DNA of 64,000 nt from Aquila chrysaetos chrysaetos (Eukaryota; Chordata; Aves; Accipitriformes; Accipitridae), in the NCBI RefSeq assembly GCF_900496995.4, contig NC_044006.1:31805120-31869119 (forward strand), in the 5' to 3' direction. Both the position numbers and the translations under genes were made by a program. The notes beneath the pieces are model-generated. The model was not told where the DNA came from, searched no databases, and was given only the letters and a program-made list of their open reading frames with translations. Positions 1-13,403 of this stretch are shown here, in pieces. Numbering within the stretch: position 1 is the stretch's first letter; each line of letters starts with the position of its first letter.

Positions 1-121
1 CCCCGCCACGCACGCGCCCGCCAAACCCGAGAACCCCGCCCCCTCACACGTGCCCGAGCATGCGCAATACAACCCTCACACCCGCCCGACGTGAGCCATC
101 TTCCCACACCTTTTTTACTAC

Positions 122-153
<32 letters not shown>

Positions 154-389
154 GCTGCCTGGACGCATGCGCACTCCGCCCCCGCGGCCCCGGGCGCCAG
201 GGCGGCCGCTGTCAGGGCAGGTGGGCGTGGCCAGGGGAGAAGGCTGTTGGGATGGGGGTGGGGCGGCGGCGGCCCTGGCGGGGTGAGGCAGGCGGGGGAA
301 GCGGGCGGGCGGGCGCGGAGCCGGCGGCGGGGTGGGCTCGGAGGGGCGTTGCTGCTGGTGGCGGCGGCGGCACCGGCAGGGAACTGGCC
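1..389 (+). promoter_or_regulatory. CAPN7: CpG-island promoter and 5' UTR of CAPN7
   Basis: This is GC-rich, CpG-dense DNA with no TATA box, ending at the CAPN7 start codon. Visible candidate sites are a CCGCCC-type GC box near 34-43, an E-box CACGTG at 47-52, two NRF1-like GCATGCGCA motifs at 58-66 and 165-173, and a GGGGCGG Sp-type site near 262-268. An uninterrupted A29 tract sits at 122-150 between the two NRF1-like motifs. The transcription start is not determinable here. Housekeeping-type initiation is inferred from the composition. CpG richness continues into intron 1 to about position 900. Confidence 0.75.
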
Positions 390-491
390 ATGGACGCAAC
401 CACGCTGGAGCTGGATGCGGTGAAGTTCGCGCAGCTGGCAGTGCAGCGGGACCAGAGCGGGCGCTACCAGGAAGCGGTCTTCTACTACAAG
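390..491 (+). CDS. CAPN7: CAPN7 coding exon 1 (residues 1-34)
   Basis: It encodes [20 protein letters not shown] and then the rest of helices 1-2 of the first MIT domain, ending FYYK. Start context GCCATGG; donor AAG|gtacgg; phase 0. Confidence 0.96.
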
Positions 492-3400
492 GTACGGCGG
501 GGGCTGGCGGCAGCCGGTTCCCTCAGGGCGCCGGTGTCCCCTTCCCCTTCGCCGCGGGCCTCCCTGAGGCCCTTGAGCTACTGGGAGGTTTGCGCTCCTC
601 CCCTCAGCCCCCAGAGGGCCGGGCGAGGGAGGGAGGAGTGGGCCCCTGCGGCCCGGCCCGGCCCGGTCGTGCCGTGCCGTGCCGTGCCGTGCCGGCGGGA
701 AGAGGTGCGCAGGGCTAGCGCTGCCTCAGCCGCTCCCCTCCCTTGGCGGGTACGCCCTGGAGACCGGAGCGCTGCTTGCCCTCGGAGAAGACGTGGCGGT
801 TCCAGCCGAGAAGAAAGCGGAAGGCCGAGCGTGCGCGTCGGAAAGTTTGCCTCTCTCCGGAGGAGCAGCGTCCTTCAGGGCAGGTTGCGAAACGCGTTTT
901 CCCTGCGTTTTGTTTTCAGGTGGGAACAAGTACTGGCCGTGCGCTGCTGTTTACTGACGGCCTTAGGGGTGGCACTGCAGCTACAGTACTTGGAAAGCGG
1001 CTGCGGGCACTTCTTCCAGCTGCTGGAGGCACAACCCCCCTCGGTGCTTCTCGGGAAGCTTCGTCGTAACCTAGCTAAAAATGTCTCTGCCCCGATGGTT
1101 CTCCGCTTTCATTCCCGGCCTCTCCTCTACCCCCACCAGGCCTGAAAGACTGTTCAGTTTTATGTTGGAGATATAAGCGCAGCACATTTTGGAGAACTGC
1201 AAGTGGGCATACTGCAGCTCTTGAGTACGCAGTTGAAAACAACTCTGTTGTATAATCAGGCATCAAATAAGTAGAGAAGTACATGGTGAAATACAAGATG
1301 CTCAGCAGTGAGCTAGCTTCAGATCACAACCTACGAGTAACGTGTGTTTAACCACATGTGAATATTCTTTCTACTAGGGATCTGGTTTTATTATTTCAAT
1401 ACAGCTTCAGGTTGGTGTAACCAAGGGTGTGATGAGGTTGATTCAGTGTCTTCCTCAATATCTATAGACTTACTACTGGTATTTAGTGGCTTCTGTGCAA
1501 CCAGTATGTGTTTTTCACCTGTGTAAGTGGTCTCACTTTCTTAGATTTATGTTTTGCAAAGTTACATTAAAGTTCCATATCCCACTGGCTTTACTTCTCA
1601 CCTGCAAGAAGGGATTTCTTTGAAGCCCATGTTTGTCCTTGTTGTAGTAACCATTCCACATATTCTGTTATCCTGCCAAAGTTATTTTCTTCCATTAACT
1701 TGCTAAGAGCTCTGTAGTTGGCCTTTTGCTTTGTGAGTACTAGGTGTCTTTGAAATGTATAAAAAGCATAGTGTTATTATCATGGTGCCCTATGCATGTA
1801 AGTGTGAAAGGATAGGAAGAGGAGTATTTTTTTTTAAACCTGGTTGTTAATGTAGGGTGAGCTAAGTTTATATGTGTAAAGTATATATATGCAAAAGTTA
1901 TAGTTACCCATAATAATGCTGATAAGCTCTGTGCTTATCAGCAACAGTGTGTGTGCATGGTCTGATAGCTATGTGCAGTACTGCTTTGTTACAATGCATT
2001 TCTCAGTATATCTAGAAGAAATTATTGAATGCTCTTCAGAAGAATACTGTCTTTTTGTGCAAATAATCACTCTTGCATGCTTTTGTGCAGTGTATGGAAA
2101 AATCTTTTTCACTTGCTGTATATGGGTGATATTCTTGCTAAGAGCAAAAATGCATCCCTGGCAGTCTCGGTGCACTTCAAGCTACACATGACAAAGACTG
2201 TAATCTGGACAATGTTTTCTGGTATGCAAAAGCTAGGCCACAGAGCAGCACAATTATGGACACTGTTATCTAACAGGAAAGTTTTAAATCACAACTGCAG
2301 CTGAGATTTTTGGTATTCAGACAGGTGACTTGGCAGTCCAAGATCAGGTATTGATTCTTGTGTCAGATTATATGTGAAGGTGTTGGTGTTCAAACCTATT
2401 GTGATCAGGAGGAGTGAGAGCAAACTCAGCAGATATTGTTAAAGCAGAATTCTTTATGTATGATTTAGCCTCGATAGGTTTGGCTTTCTAGATGTTACTT
2501 GAAGAATCACTGTCAATGTTAGATTAAACAAGAGTAGTTACAAACTATCATCTAGTATTTTGGGGGTACTTATGAATTTTTTTGGACAGTGCAAATAAGC
2601 TCTGGCCTGTCACCAACTTTCTTGTCAACTGCTCTAAGTGGTTCAGAGCTCACTGATGCAATTACTAAGCATGTGGGAAAGCTTGGGTGCTGAATTGGAT
2701 TCTGCAAGAAGTTGACCTTAAGGATGAAGCATGGGAAATGCTACAGTGTATTGGCAATAGACAGCAAACGGACCTGTCTGGATCAACTTCCTATGGCTAG
2801 CAAGTGCTGGTTGTCTTCCTGCTATCATGTAACTTTCATAGAACCCTAGAGGAGGGCTGCACGTGAACCAGCTTAGGGTAACTTGCTAATGGTGCTCTAC
2901 GGAAATGTCAGAACCATATTTGGGCACCTGATGACTTCAGCAAAACAGCTGAAGACAGTTGCTAAGTTTAGCTGTAGACCAGCAGTTAGCAACTTGCAAA
3001 CTGATGATCAGTAGTTAGCTTAGTGTGACTGTGGCACACTACTTATGCCAAAGAACAGTAGTGGCATTGAAGAGATCATAAATACTAACTCTGAATTGTA
3101 CATCCATCTTGTCACTGGGAACAGTTGGCGTGCTGGCTCTGCAGGCAGTTGGTTAACTGCTTCAGTCCTTTAGAGGCTTAATTTATAAAAGACTGTCTAC
3201 GTCTTAAGACCAAGCAAAACAGTTGTGCTTGAAATCATAGAAGCAACATCAATTATGCATTGGTTTTGCAGCACTGGGTTGAAAATCCACATTTGTTCTT
3301 TGCATCGTGTGTAGACAACTTAGTATTATGATACAGCACCTGTTTGGTCAGTCTGTACTTGTGGTATGTCACAGACAAATATATACATCCTTTGAGCAGA

Positions 3401-6400
3401 TATCTGTAGTGCACGTTTTTTCCCCCACAAAAAATAGTTGTATGCTAGCCCTTAACAGTAGTTAATTGCTACATATAAATGGAACAGTAATTCTATTTAC
3501 CTTTCTCTTGCTGTGGACGTTTTATGGGATGTAATATGGTGATGGATGTTTACAGGGAGTATGTGGTACTTGGTTCTCTGATGCTTGCCAGTGAAAATTT
3601 GTCCTGGTAACAAGTACAGGCTGCATCAGGATCAGTTTTAAGCTTGGGCACACTAGGCAGATGTGTATGGGAGCAAACTGCTAAGCTTGACAAAAATCAT
3701 GGCCATGAAGCACACAAGAGACCCTCTGGCCATGGCTCTCTGCTTGCCCTATGCAGAACAGCCTCTCTGAGCACCATTTTTGTAGAGCAGCTCTCTAGTT
3801 ACTGTTCTGCTTCCTACATACTCAACCTGCTACATGACCGCCTCCTCTTTTCTACTGCTACTGGGAAGACAAGCACTGCCACGAAAGTGTGGCTTTTTTC
3901 TATGCCAATAATGAAGACAAAATTAGGTTTTTATCCTCGTTTTTGTGAGTGACAAATTTCAATTCTCCATATGCTTCTGAGACTCTCAGCTTTGACTGTT
4001 TATTACAACCCTGCCAAACCTTACATGTTTTTCATAAATTTAGTGAATGGATAGATAGCTCATGCAACTGAAGGTGTTTTTTCTTAATAGATTTGTGCAG
4101 TATGGAAAAAGCCTTAATGCGGATAACGTACTGTGCATCTGAGCTGGAGGTCTATGCTCCCTCCTGGAAGTAGACTTTCATCAATATCTAGTGTTTTGTG
4201 TACATACAAACATTTAAAAACCAAAAGTTTGAGGAGCTAGGAAACTTTAAATTTGTAAACTTTCCAGATTTGATAGCTTTATATGAGTAATATTAAAAGA
4301 AAAGACTTTCTAAACCAAAATTCTATGCATTTGATTCTGAAAAGCTTTTATATTGGTTTACTTTCATTATTATAAGATTAAATGCAAATAACTTGTGAGT
4401 AGTTCATTGGTTTTTTTTAACCTTAAATCCGCAGCTTTAAAAATAAAAGGCGGTTTGTGGCTTGTGAGCTTTACTTAACTGATTTCAGTGCATGCTTGAA
4501 AAATTTTACTTAAAGTCTCCTAATTCCCTGCATTACTATGTAGACAGGCCTAAGATCTGGCCTTATAGAACCTCAGAAGGTTTTTTTAATAGTCTTATAG
4601 GTTGTGCCATGTTTGAGAAATGGAACGTGATCTCATTTATCACTTAAAACTTGTTCTTTCCACCAGAATTTCCCTGCAGCCACTGAATCTTTTTGCAGAT
4701 GTAGAGGCTTGCTTTCATGCAACTTATGGGTTCTGTAGGCCCTCTGTTTATGGAAAGTGGTTTTCTAGGCAGCAAACGTTAACTTTGCCTCAAATTCTTT
4801 TCCCTGCAGGAAGCTGCACAAGCCTTGATTTATGCTGGGATGGCAGGGTCCAACCTGGAAAATATTCAAGAAAAAATAAATGAGTACTTGGAGAGAGTTC
4901 AAGCTCTCCATTCAGCAGGTGGGTAAGGAGCTTTCTAATTAAACCTCTGCTTAAATTAATTGGGTGGAAAGCCTTTTTGTGTTGTGAAATACGTATCAAT
5001 GATGTTTGCTCTGTTTTTCATTATTCTAATTTTCTTGTCCTTTGTGAAGGACCACAAATATAATGAGCACATCAGTGCTTTGAATTCTGATACGTCAGTA
5101 ATGATACGAAGACCTACTTCCTAAGGACTTGGGTGTGGGTATTCTTTCCTTTTACATATTCTTAGGAACCATATCTGTAGAGCAAACCTGAGAAAGTAAT
5201 TAAATATAGCAACAAAAATTAATGAGGAACAAATCAAAACTTGCATGTAAGCCTCAGCTTCATGATGGATTTGAAATAAGTGGGTTCTGGTATTTGTGTA
5301 GAATTACTACCTTTGAGAGGGTAAAAGAGCTTTTTGCTCTCGTAGGGGTTTCCTTGTTTGATCCAGTTTCAGTGTTTGTACTTAGACCAAAACCTCAAAT
5401 TTTTGCACTTCTCAGTTAGAATCATAGAATCACTTGGCCAGAAAGGGACCTTGGGAGGTCTATAGACCAATCTCGTGCTCAAAGCAGGGTAGACATTGAT
5501 TTTTGGACCAGGTTGCTCAGGTCCATTCAGGTCCTGAAAATGTCCTTTCTAAGGACAGAAATTCCCTGATGCCTCTGGGCCCTGTGTTCCAGGGTGATTT
5601 ATTTTTTTTCTTTTATATCTAGTTGGATTCTCACATGTTTCAATTCACAGCCACTGGCTCTTATTCCCTTTCTTTGCACCTCAGTGAAGAGCCTGAATCC
5701 ATTTTCTTGATAACCTTGCAGTTACTGGCAGGTCGCTGTTAGGTCCCCACAAAGCCATCTCTCCTCCTGGCTGGACAAGCCATGCTCCCGCAGCTGCTTC
5801 TCAAAAGGCCAAGTCCTCCAGCCCCAACCATCATTAGGGACCTGAGGTTGGATGTGATATTCCAGATACAGTCTAATGAGTGCCAAGTAGAGGGTGGTAA
5901 TTGCTTTCCTCCATCTTGTGGCTGTGCTCCTGCTGACGCAGCCCAGGGCGCTCTTAGCCTTCATTGCTGCCAGGGGCCTGCTGGCTTGGGCTTACCCAGC
6001 TGTCCCCCAGGACCCCAGGCCCTTCTCCGCAGAGCTGTACCCCGCAGGGTGTTAGTCTGTCCCAGCCACAGGGCATAGCGTTTGTCCTGGTTGTATTTCC
6101 TGAGGTTACTGTTAAGCTGTTACTGTAGCTTGTCTGTCTCTCTTTGAACAGCAGCTGTGTCCTTCAGTGAATCAGTTTGGTGGGGTCTGCAGCCTTGATG
6201 AAAGTGCATTCCATTTTCTCCTTCAGGTCATTGAGGTGTTAAATGAGATAGAGACCTAAGGAACTTGCATATTACTGTAGGTGATGTATTTTCACAAATG
6301 ATGCAATATTTTACATAGTTAAACATCCTTGTCCTTAGTGCAGTATGAAAGAGATTTTATTTACATTATTTGACACCTGAAGGTATCCTGAGACTGTATG

Positions 6401-9400
6401 TCTACTTTCAGGGGTGATGGTGTTTTCTTGTCCTTGCAAAGATGTTTTTAGCCAAGTTTGGAAGGATTTGGATTCCAGCCAAGAAATAGATACTACGCAT
6501 CTGATTAGAACTGCTAGTGTTTCAGTACCATGTTAAGGATGTTTTTACATGTCCACTGCTGTAGAAAGCTAAATACTTTCTTTTTCATTTAGTTCAGTCG
6601 CAGAACACCGACCCTCTGAAGTCAAAACAACAGTTGGACTTGGAGCGTGCTCACTTCCTAGTTACACAGGCTTTTGATGAAGATGATAAAGGCAATGCAG
6701 AAGAAGCTGTAGAGTTGTACACAGAAGCGGTGGAACTCTGTTTGAAAACAGTATGTTAAGCTACAGGTTAACTTGGTGGAATTATGTGATGGTAAGAAAT
6801 TCTTCCACTTACGCAAGTGACTGATCCTTAAAGACTGGCTTAAAAATGGAGTACCTGTATTTCCAAAAACTATTTTAAAAATCTTTTTTTCCTTTTTTTT
6901 TTTTTTTTTTTTTTAGTGTTTCTTCCAGTCTTTATGTTATGTTGCTATTCAACACTGTAAATTTATGGGGACTTGTGATTTATATATTTTTCTTGAACTG
7001 GATTATACTATAAAAATAGAAATATTCTGGAACTTTTTTCATGTTAATTTTTGCCCTGGAGCAAATGCAACACTAAAACAGGAATTAAAAACAGTTAAAA
7101 CTGAAGATGACTTGCTAATATGTCAGTCATATTACTTTCTGACTAGATTAAAGGAAGTAATTTAAGGGAAATTTTTGCGTGTAACACTTTCTGAAAACAT
7201 AATGGTCTACTGATGCCAAAACTAGTAAAAATACTACTTGATTACTCAGTGCTCAACATTAAAACTGTTACGAGTTAATTCAATTCACACTGAAATTAAT
7301 GGTAAGGATTAATTTGCCATTATGTAAATGATGGAGAATATAATTAACAGGTACTGCTTTTTTCCCTTAAGTCCAGTTGTCTTAACTAATTACAGGAAGA
7401 GCTCACCATCATAATGTAACTCCACCAAGTCTGTTTTTCTTTTTCCCTTCTTTTCCCTTTTTATAATGTAAATATACGTGGGCTGTTGGGAGGGGAATGT
7501 TACTTTTGCTACATGGTAGAGTAAAATCTTCTTTTCTCTGAATTCTGTAACGTGGTTTTATGTAGGCTAAAGAACCCTGGTCATACAGTGTAACCAGATC
7601 AAGAGTTAGTAGAACTGTTCTAGTTTTTCCACTTTGGCTGTTGGAGCAGAACATTTTCAGCCTATTAGATAAAACTTACTGCAGCACCATACTGTTTTTC
7701 CTGTGCTGTGTTCCTCCTTCTGTTGTGTCAGTGCATGCAAATATTACTTGCATATGTTGAAGTTAGTCTGAAATTATCTTATATTAACAACTGCTTTTAC
7801 CAGGTATTTCGTTAGGTACGGATACTGCTCAAGTTTCTTTTAATCTTGACTAGCATATTCTTTTGTTGAGATGACTGTAGGCTTTGTCCCTCAGGGTGAT
7901 CAAAAAGTACCTCTTTCCCAGGATGAAAGAAGATTGAAGGAACTCTGCTATCTTGAAGCTTTACTTCTGTCTTTCTCCTCAGTATATTCAGGTGGAGAGA
8001 TTTGTTTCTTCCTTACCCTTGAAGTACTTGGAGAGTAGCCATTCCTCCTCTTCTATGGCTTGACTCCTAGATGAGTGTGCTGGTATTCCATCTCCACTGC
8101 TTACCTTCATACATCTTTCAAAGTCTTTTCCAACCAGGAACTCTGGAGTGTAATTTACTTGGAAATGAAAATAATTGCTTATGGAGGGTGTTTCTAGTTT
8201 GTTTCTTGGGGTGAAAGTAGCTTGCCTTTTGTTTCCTCAGTTGACCTAGCTGACCTGGGAGAATTGGTCCAGGTACAAAGCTAGAACCTGAAACTTGCTT
8301 GCTGGTGTCACAGGAGAAGCCACACCTCATGTTGTGCCTCTTGCAGATTGTTTAGGTGCAGTAGCCATGCTTCATCTGTAAGGAAAACAAAAGTGTGAAC
8401 TGTCACAGCTTGACCTCCCAACTGGCAACAGAAGTTAGCACTCTTGATATCTGTTTTGGTGCCCTGTCATAGATTATTTTATACCTTAGATGTGCAAGAA
8501 CAAGAATTTCAACTTGCAAGCAATCTTACTTGTTTGTGTTTTATGAAAGTAAACATTAAAAAAAAAAATTTTCCCTAAGTCATCATGATTATTTTTGACT
8601 CATTTGGGGAAAAGAACTGGAACACATATAAGCTCAGTAGTATACATAACATTTGTTTTTGTCTTCTTTCTGCCCATAGTGTTTTAATATGGTTAATTCT
8701 TCTGGCAAATTTTTTGTGTATACAGGGTTTCCCATGCTGAAGAATTTTAAATATCGCTTCCATTCTATGAACATTCACTAGAACAGCAAAATCATATTTG
8801 CTTACTTAGATGCTTCTTATGCTGAGATTTTTAAAAAAAAAAAATATTTGCTCATTTCAAAAGGGAATTGGAAAAAATAGCTAGTTACTGTTTGCTGTAA
8901 TCCATAAGTGTGGAATTGACAAACTGAGCTTATAAAACCTGCAGGTTTTTTGGATGTGTAGCTTTTTCTTTTATTTTGTACATAAGGCTACTGAAACTTC
9001 AGAAGCAGGCCTCCAGTCAAAACTGAAACAGCTGGCTCGACAAGCACTGGATAGGTGAGTATGGCCAATGTTAGTAAACAAACTTGCTGTCAGGGGTAAG
9101 TGCACTCTGAGTTGGATTCTCAATCTAGCATGTCTGTTCTGTACTGCAAAGAGTATGGATTGTGGGTAGACCTAACTGCTGTAGAGTTCTCCTTGGAGAT
9201 GGCTGTCAACTGCTATACTGCTGAATACAGCAGTTGTTTTGTCAACCGTCTGGGAATTTTGGGACATGCAGAATTAGGAAAGGACTGTGTATTCGTTAGT
9301 ACCAATGCACTACTTCAGTCTTCAGAGATATAAATCAGAGTACTATACTACAATTTTCAGCTTCTATAAAAATGCTGAATTCAGGCCAGCACTAAGGGTG

Positions 9401-12400
9401 TCAGCATCCCTTCGTATGGAAGACAGGTTGGTAAATGGGAAATACTTATCTTGATGGTAGCAATCTAATGGTATGGGTAGATCTAATGGAATGGAGTCTA
9501 TATCTGAAACAAGATACACGAGTGTAAGTTCCATGTAAGTCTTCTTAAATTAGCTGTATGATGGCAAATAATGGACCATCTTGGGCTAAGTTTCAGTATA
9601 AGCTGGTTTTCAGCACTTCTCTGTGCTCAAAAAACCCCCCACATTTTGCATATATGTGACTGTCCAGCAGCTTAATGCAACAACGACAAAATATGGCTCC
9701 TGAATACACAGTCTTCGAGCAGTCGAAATGCTGGGTTGTGAGAATGCTAGTGGATTTTTACTGCTATTGTAGTTGCTAGGTAAATTAAATCTTGAAGGTA
9801 TGAGAGAATGCAAATCAGTTTTCTCTCTCTGTGTTTCAGTGGTCTTGTTCTGAGGTTCCAGATAATGAACACTTACACAAATTCTCTGATTAGCATAATT
9901 TAAAGGCAACAAAAATCTAACAATTTCTGCCAAAAGTACCTTATATACGAGTTGGAAATGCTATATTTTAATTGATTCTAGAAGAGGAAAATAAATAAGT
10001 ATTGGCATCAGAAATTGTTTTTCTTAAGAAAAATGGTGTTGGTCAATTTGGGCATTTGCTCATTCCATTTAACATATGTGGGAACATGAACCAAGCAAAT
10101 CAGTAATTGAACCATAACTATATTTTTATCATTGTTGTAAACAAAATGCATTTTTATTTGCTTTAGAGCAGAGGCACTGAAGGAATCTGTGTCAAAGTCA
10201 TCTCAGAAGGAGAAGTCAACTGCAGCTAAACCAAATCTGCCAGTCAGAACATTCTTTCCACTGGGACCTGATTTTTCTTTAAATGATAAACCACAGACAA
10301 TCAGAGCAGTACAAGCTAGTGAATCTCAAGGTCAAAGATACACTGCAGAGGAGATTGAAGTGCTTAGGTAAGTTTTTCCAAAATGTTATTATTTGTGCTC
10401 ACATCCTTTGTGCATCTTACAGAGTAGATTGAAACAGCCAAAGCATGAGGTGTATAAATAGAGGGTTGGAAAACCACCTCTTACAAACCCCATTGCTGGT
10501 ATTACCTACACAGTAATAAATTCTTTTATTCTCTGTGGTAACGTAATTAGTGCCTTTTATTCACAGAGCGTACTTTCTAGTTTGTATTTAGAAGACAATT
10601 TCTTGTAACTGACTGACAGGATTATTTTTCATAGCCTCATTTTTGTATGTTATACATAACCTACCTGACTGAGTTCATGAAAGATGTGGCTCTGAGAAGC
10701 CAAGCTACAAAGATGTTTTTATAGATTATACAACTACTACGTCACTGGAAATTGAGGAAGAATAATATTATGTAGGACTGTGACTCTGTTACATGCAGTT
10801 CATTTTGCTTTGATTTTTATTATAGGTGGAATAAGCTACAAATAATCCATAAAACCTTTAGCCTAAATCGTGAATTTTGAAAACTATCAAATATGCCTTA
10901 AAAAAACTAAACAACATTGTCTGATAGGTGTTTCAACCTTCCTCCTCCTCCGCATGCAATAAAAAAAGATTGTTACAGAGGTGATGCTGAACACTGTACA
11001 GGATTTGATCATAAAAAATCATTTAGTCTGCTTTTTGACTTTAGGGTACTTAAATGGACTGAGGATATGGTCATGAAGACAGAAATGTACGTGTGTTGGA
11101 AAAGTTGCAGAGCATTAAGAATTGCCTTATTAAAATTTCGGGTTTTTTCCTCTTGTAGTGTCCACGCAGTGAATGTTTCTGGTTTTGTGGATGGTGGGGG
11201 GCCTTTTCGGGGGGTGGGGTGGGGGGGGGGGGGGTGGTGTTTCGGGGTTTGTTGTTCTTTCAGTCTTGCAAGAGAACTACAAGTTGTTTCACATATTTAA
11301 TAATTATTTGCTTTAAAAATATTTTGCATACCTTTTTCAGTTAACTCCTTGTTTGAAACTTAAATTACATTCACATTGAAATATGATTATTTTTTTAGAA
11401 AGTGTTCTGTGCACTTTAGTCAAAAATGTACTAATAAACATATGCAGTATTTTTGTTATTGTTTTTTGACGAAGTGTTCCAAAATACTACCCCAATTAGA
11501 TGAAATCTAAGTGTTGCTAATTGTTAATTGCTGTCAACTTATCCTAAGACTCTCTTTAATGAGAGTCTAAGTGACTTGAGAAATTCTAATAGACAGATGT
11601 AGTTTTAAATGTGACTTCTAGAACTATGAAGAGGTTTGTGGCTGATAATAATTTCTGTCCTGGCATGGTGACTTGTCTGCAGGTATCTACTTGCAGGATT
11701 AGTGACTGAGCCATGAAGTACTGCACGTTTCAAACCCAAACATATACAGTGTTTGTTTCATTTTCAAGAGGTAGTTGTCTTGTTTTCAGAAGCACTGTGT
11801 CTTGTTAGTTTTTGAAAACTAATTTTGTTGTTACTTTCTGGAACTTAGTCTTTGAAAGATGAGAGAGAGGTTTGTAACTATATATTTTTTTTTCTTATGA
11901 CTTGCAGAAAGACTTCAAAAATTAATGGCATTGAATATGTACCTTTCATGAGTGTTGATCTGAGGGAACGTTTTGCCTTCCCTATGCCATTTTCGTAAGT
12001 GTGATTTGATTACTGAACTTTTTTTTTATTTCCAAAGCTTTCCCATATCTGGTATTTCTATGTTTTCTTTTTCAGAGTTTAAAATTGTTTAAGTAGGCTT
12101 TTAAGCATAATTCAGGCAGAGATATTTAAATACTACCACTTTCTTCTTCCAGTCTGATCTTAAAACTTCAGTGTAAGCTGATCCTGCTCTCGAGTGTTTT
12201 TGCAGTTGTGTCTTCAGGACTATAAGGACAACATTATATTTGACTTTTTGGAGTATTGGGCTGGGCTGGCAACGTGGGTCCATTTCCCTGATTCTACTGC
12301 ATGCTAATGAACTTAGCTTTCTCTGCCTCAGCTACCTGTAAAATTAAAGTGATAGCTGTTTCCTCTGTAAAGGACTATTCCAAGGAAGAGTCATATGTAA

Positions 12401-13369
12401 CTGCTAGACCTTCATACATGAGCAATAGTAATGTTAAGATCACATAGCCATAATAGACAAAGACACTTGGGCTTGGTTGGTTGTTGGTTTTTTTCAATTT
12501 TCCGCTAAAGGCTTGTCAATCAGACAAGCCTCAATATTTTCAGAACTAAAGAAACTTTTTATTATTAGTTCATCATATTGAAATAAAGTGAAGAATTTGA
12601 GTTTCTGTTGATGTAGATAGCTCTTTGGCATTCCCTTCTCCTGTTCAGTCCTGTATGAAGGAAGCTTTTGGGTTTTATTTCATGTTTTTAATATTTTTGC
12701 CTTTTTTCCCTAAAAATCAGAAACTTAGCAGTAGTGTTCTTTGAAATTGTTTTACATCTCTGTATACAAAGCTGTGTAATTGTTCTGCCCATATTTTGCA
12801 CCATCTATCAGACATATATAAGACTGGACATACCATGAAAAGCTTTTCTAAACTGCTATTGATTTATTTCTATTGTTGATTTATTTGCACTTTTTCTCTT
12901 TTAAATCTAGTGATAAATGTGGGAAGTTACCATTATCCCCCAAACAGAAAGCAATGTTTGCCAAGTGGGTGCGACCAGATGACATAACAAATAACCCTAC
13001 AATGATTTATACTGTATCAAGTTTCAGCATAAAGCAGGTAAATTGTTCTTAAAGAGAAATGTGTGCTGCTAGCAGTTTATTGTAGGGGACTTTCTTGTTC
13101 AAAAAGGAATCCCAAAATGTGCGAGTGCTTTGCTTGGTTCTCATTGGATTAAATAAATAAATAGTATCACTTCAGAGTCCCTGCATTTTCTAGCCATGAG
13201 AATAAACAGGTGTGTTAGCAGTGGAAGTGAAAATCAGAATTTGAATTCCAGCTGAAAATCCTGTTTTCCAGAAGTAGTGGTAAGGTTAGTATGAAAAAAG
13301 GCAAGGTGTACTCTGCAGAAAATTGATCACTTAATTTACGGCATGGAAAAAATACCAAGCAAGATTTTT

Positions 13370-13403
<34 letters not shown>

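Noticed and set aside
60-1145. 361-codon + strand ORF across the promoter, exon 1 region and intron 1
   Set aside because: It is a GC-rich chance frame. The real CAPN7 frame starts at 390 and splices out at 491. The long ORF includes a poly-Lys run from the A29 tract and has no family resemblance.
10453-10465. TATAAATAG element in CAPN7 intron 5
   Set aside because: It is an isolated TATA-like word in AT-rich intron, with no downstream first exon or CpG context.
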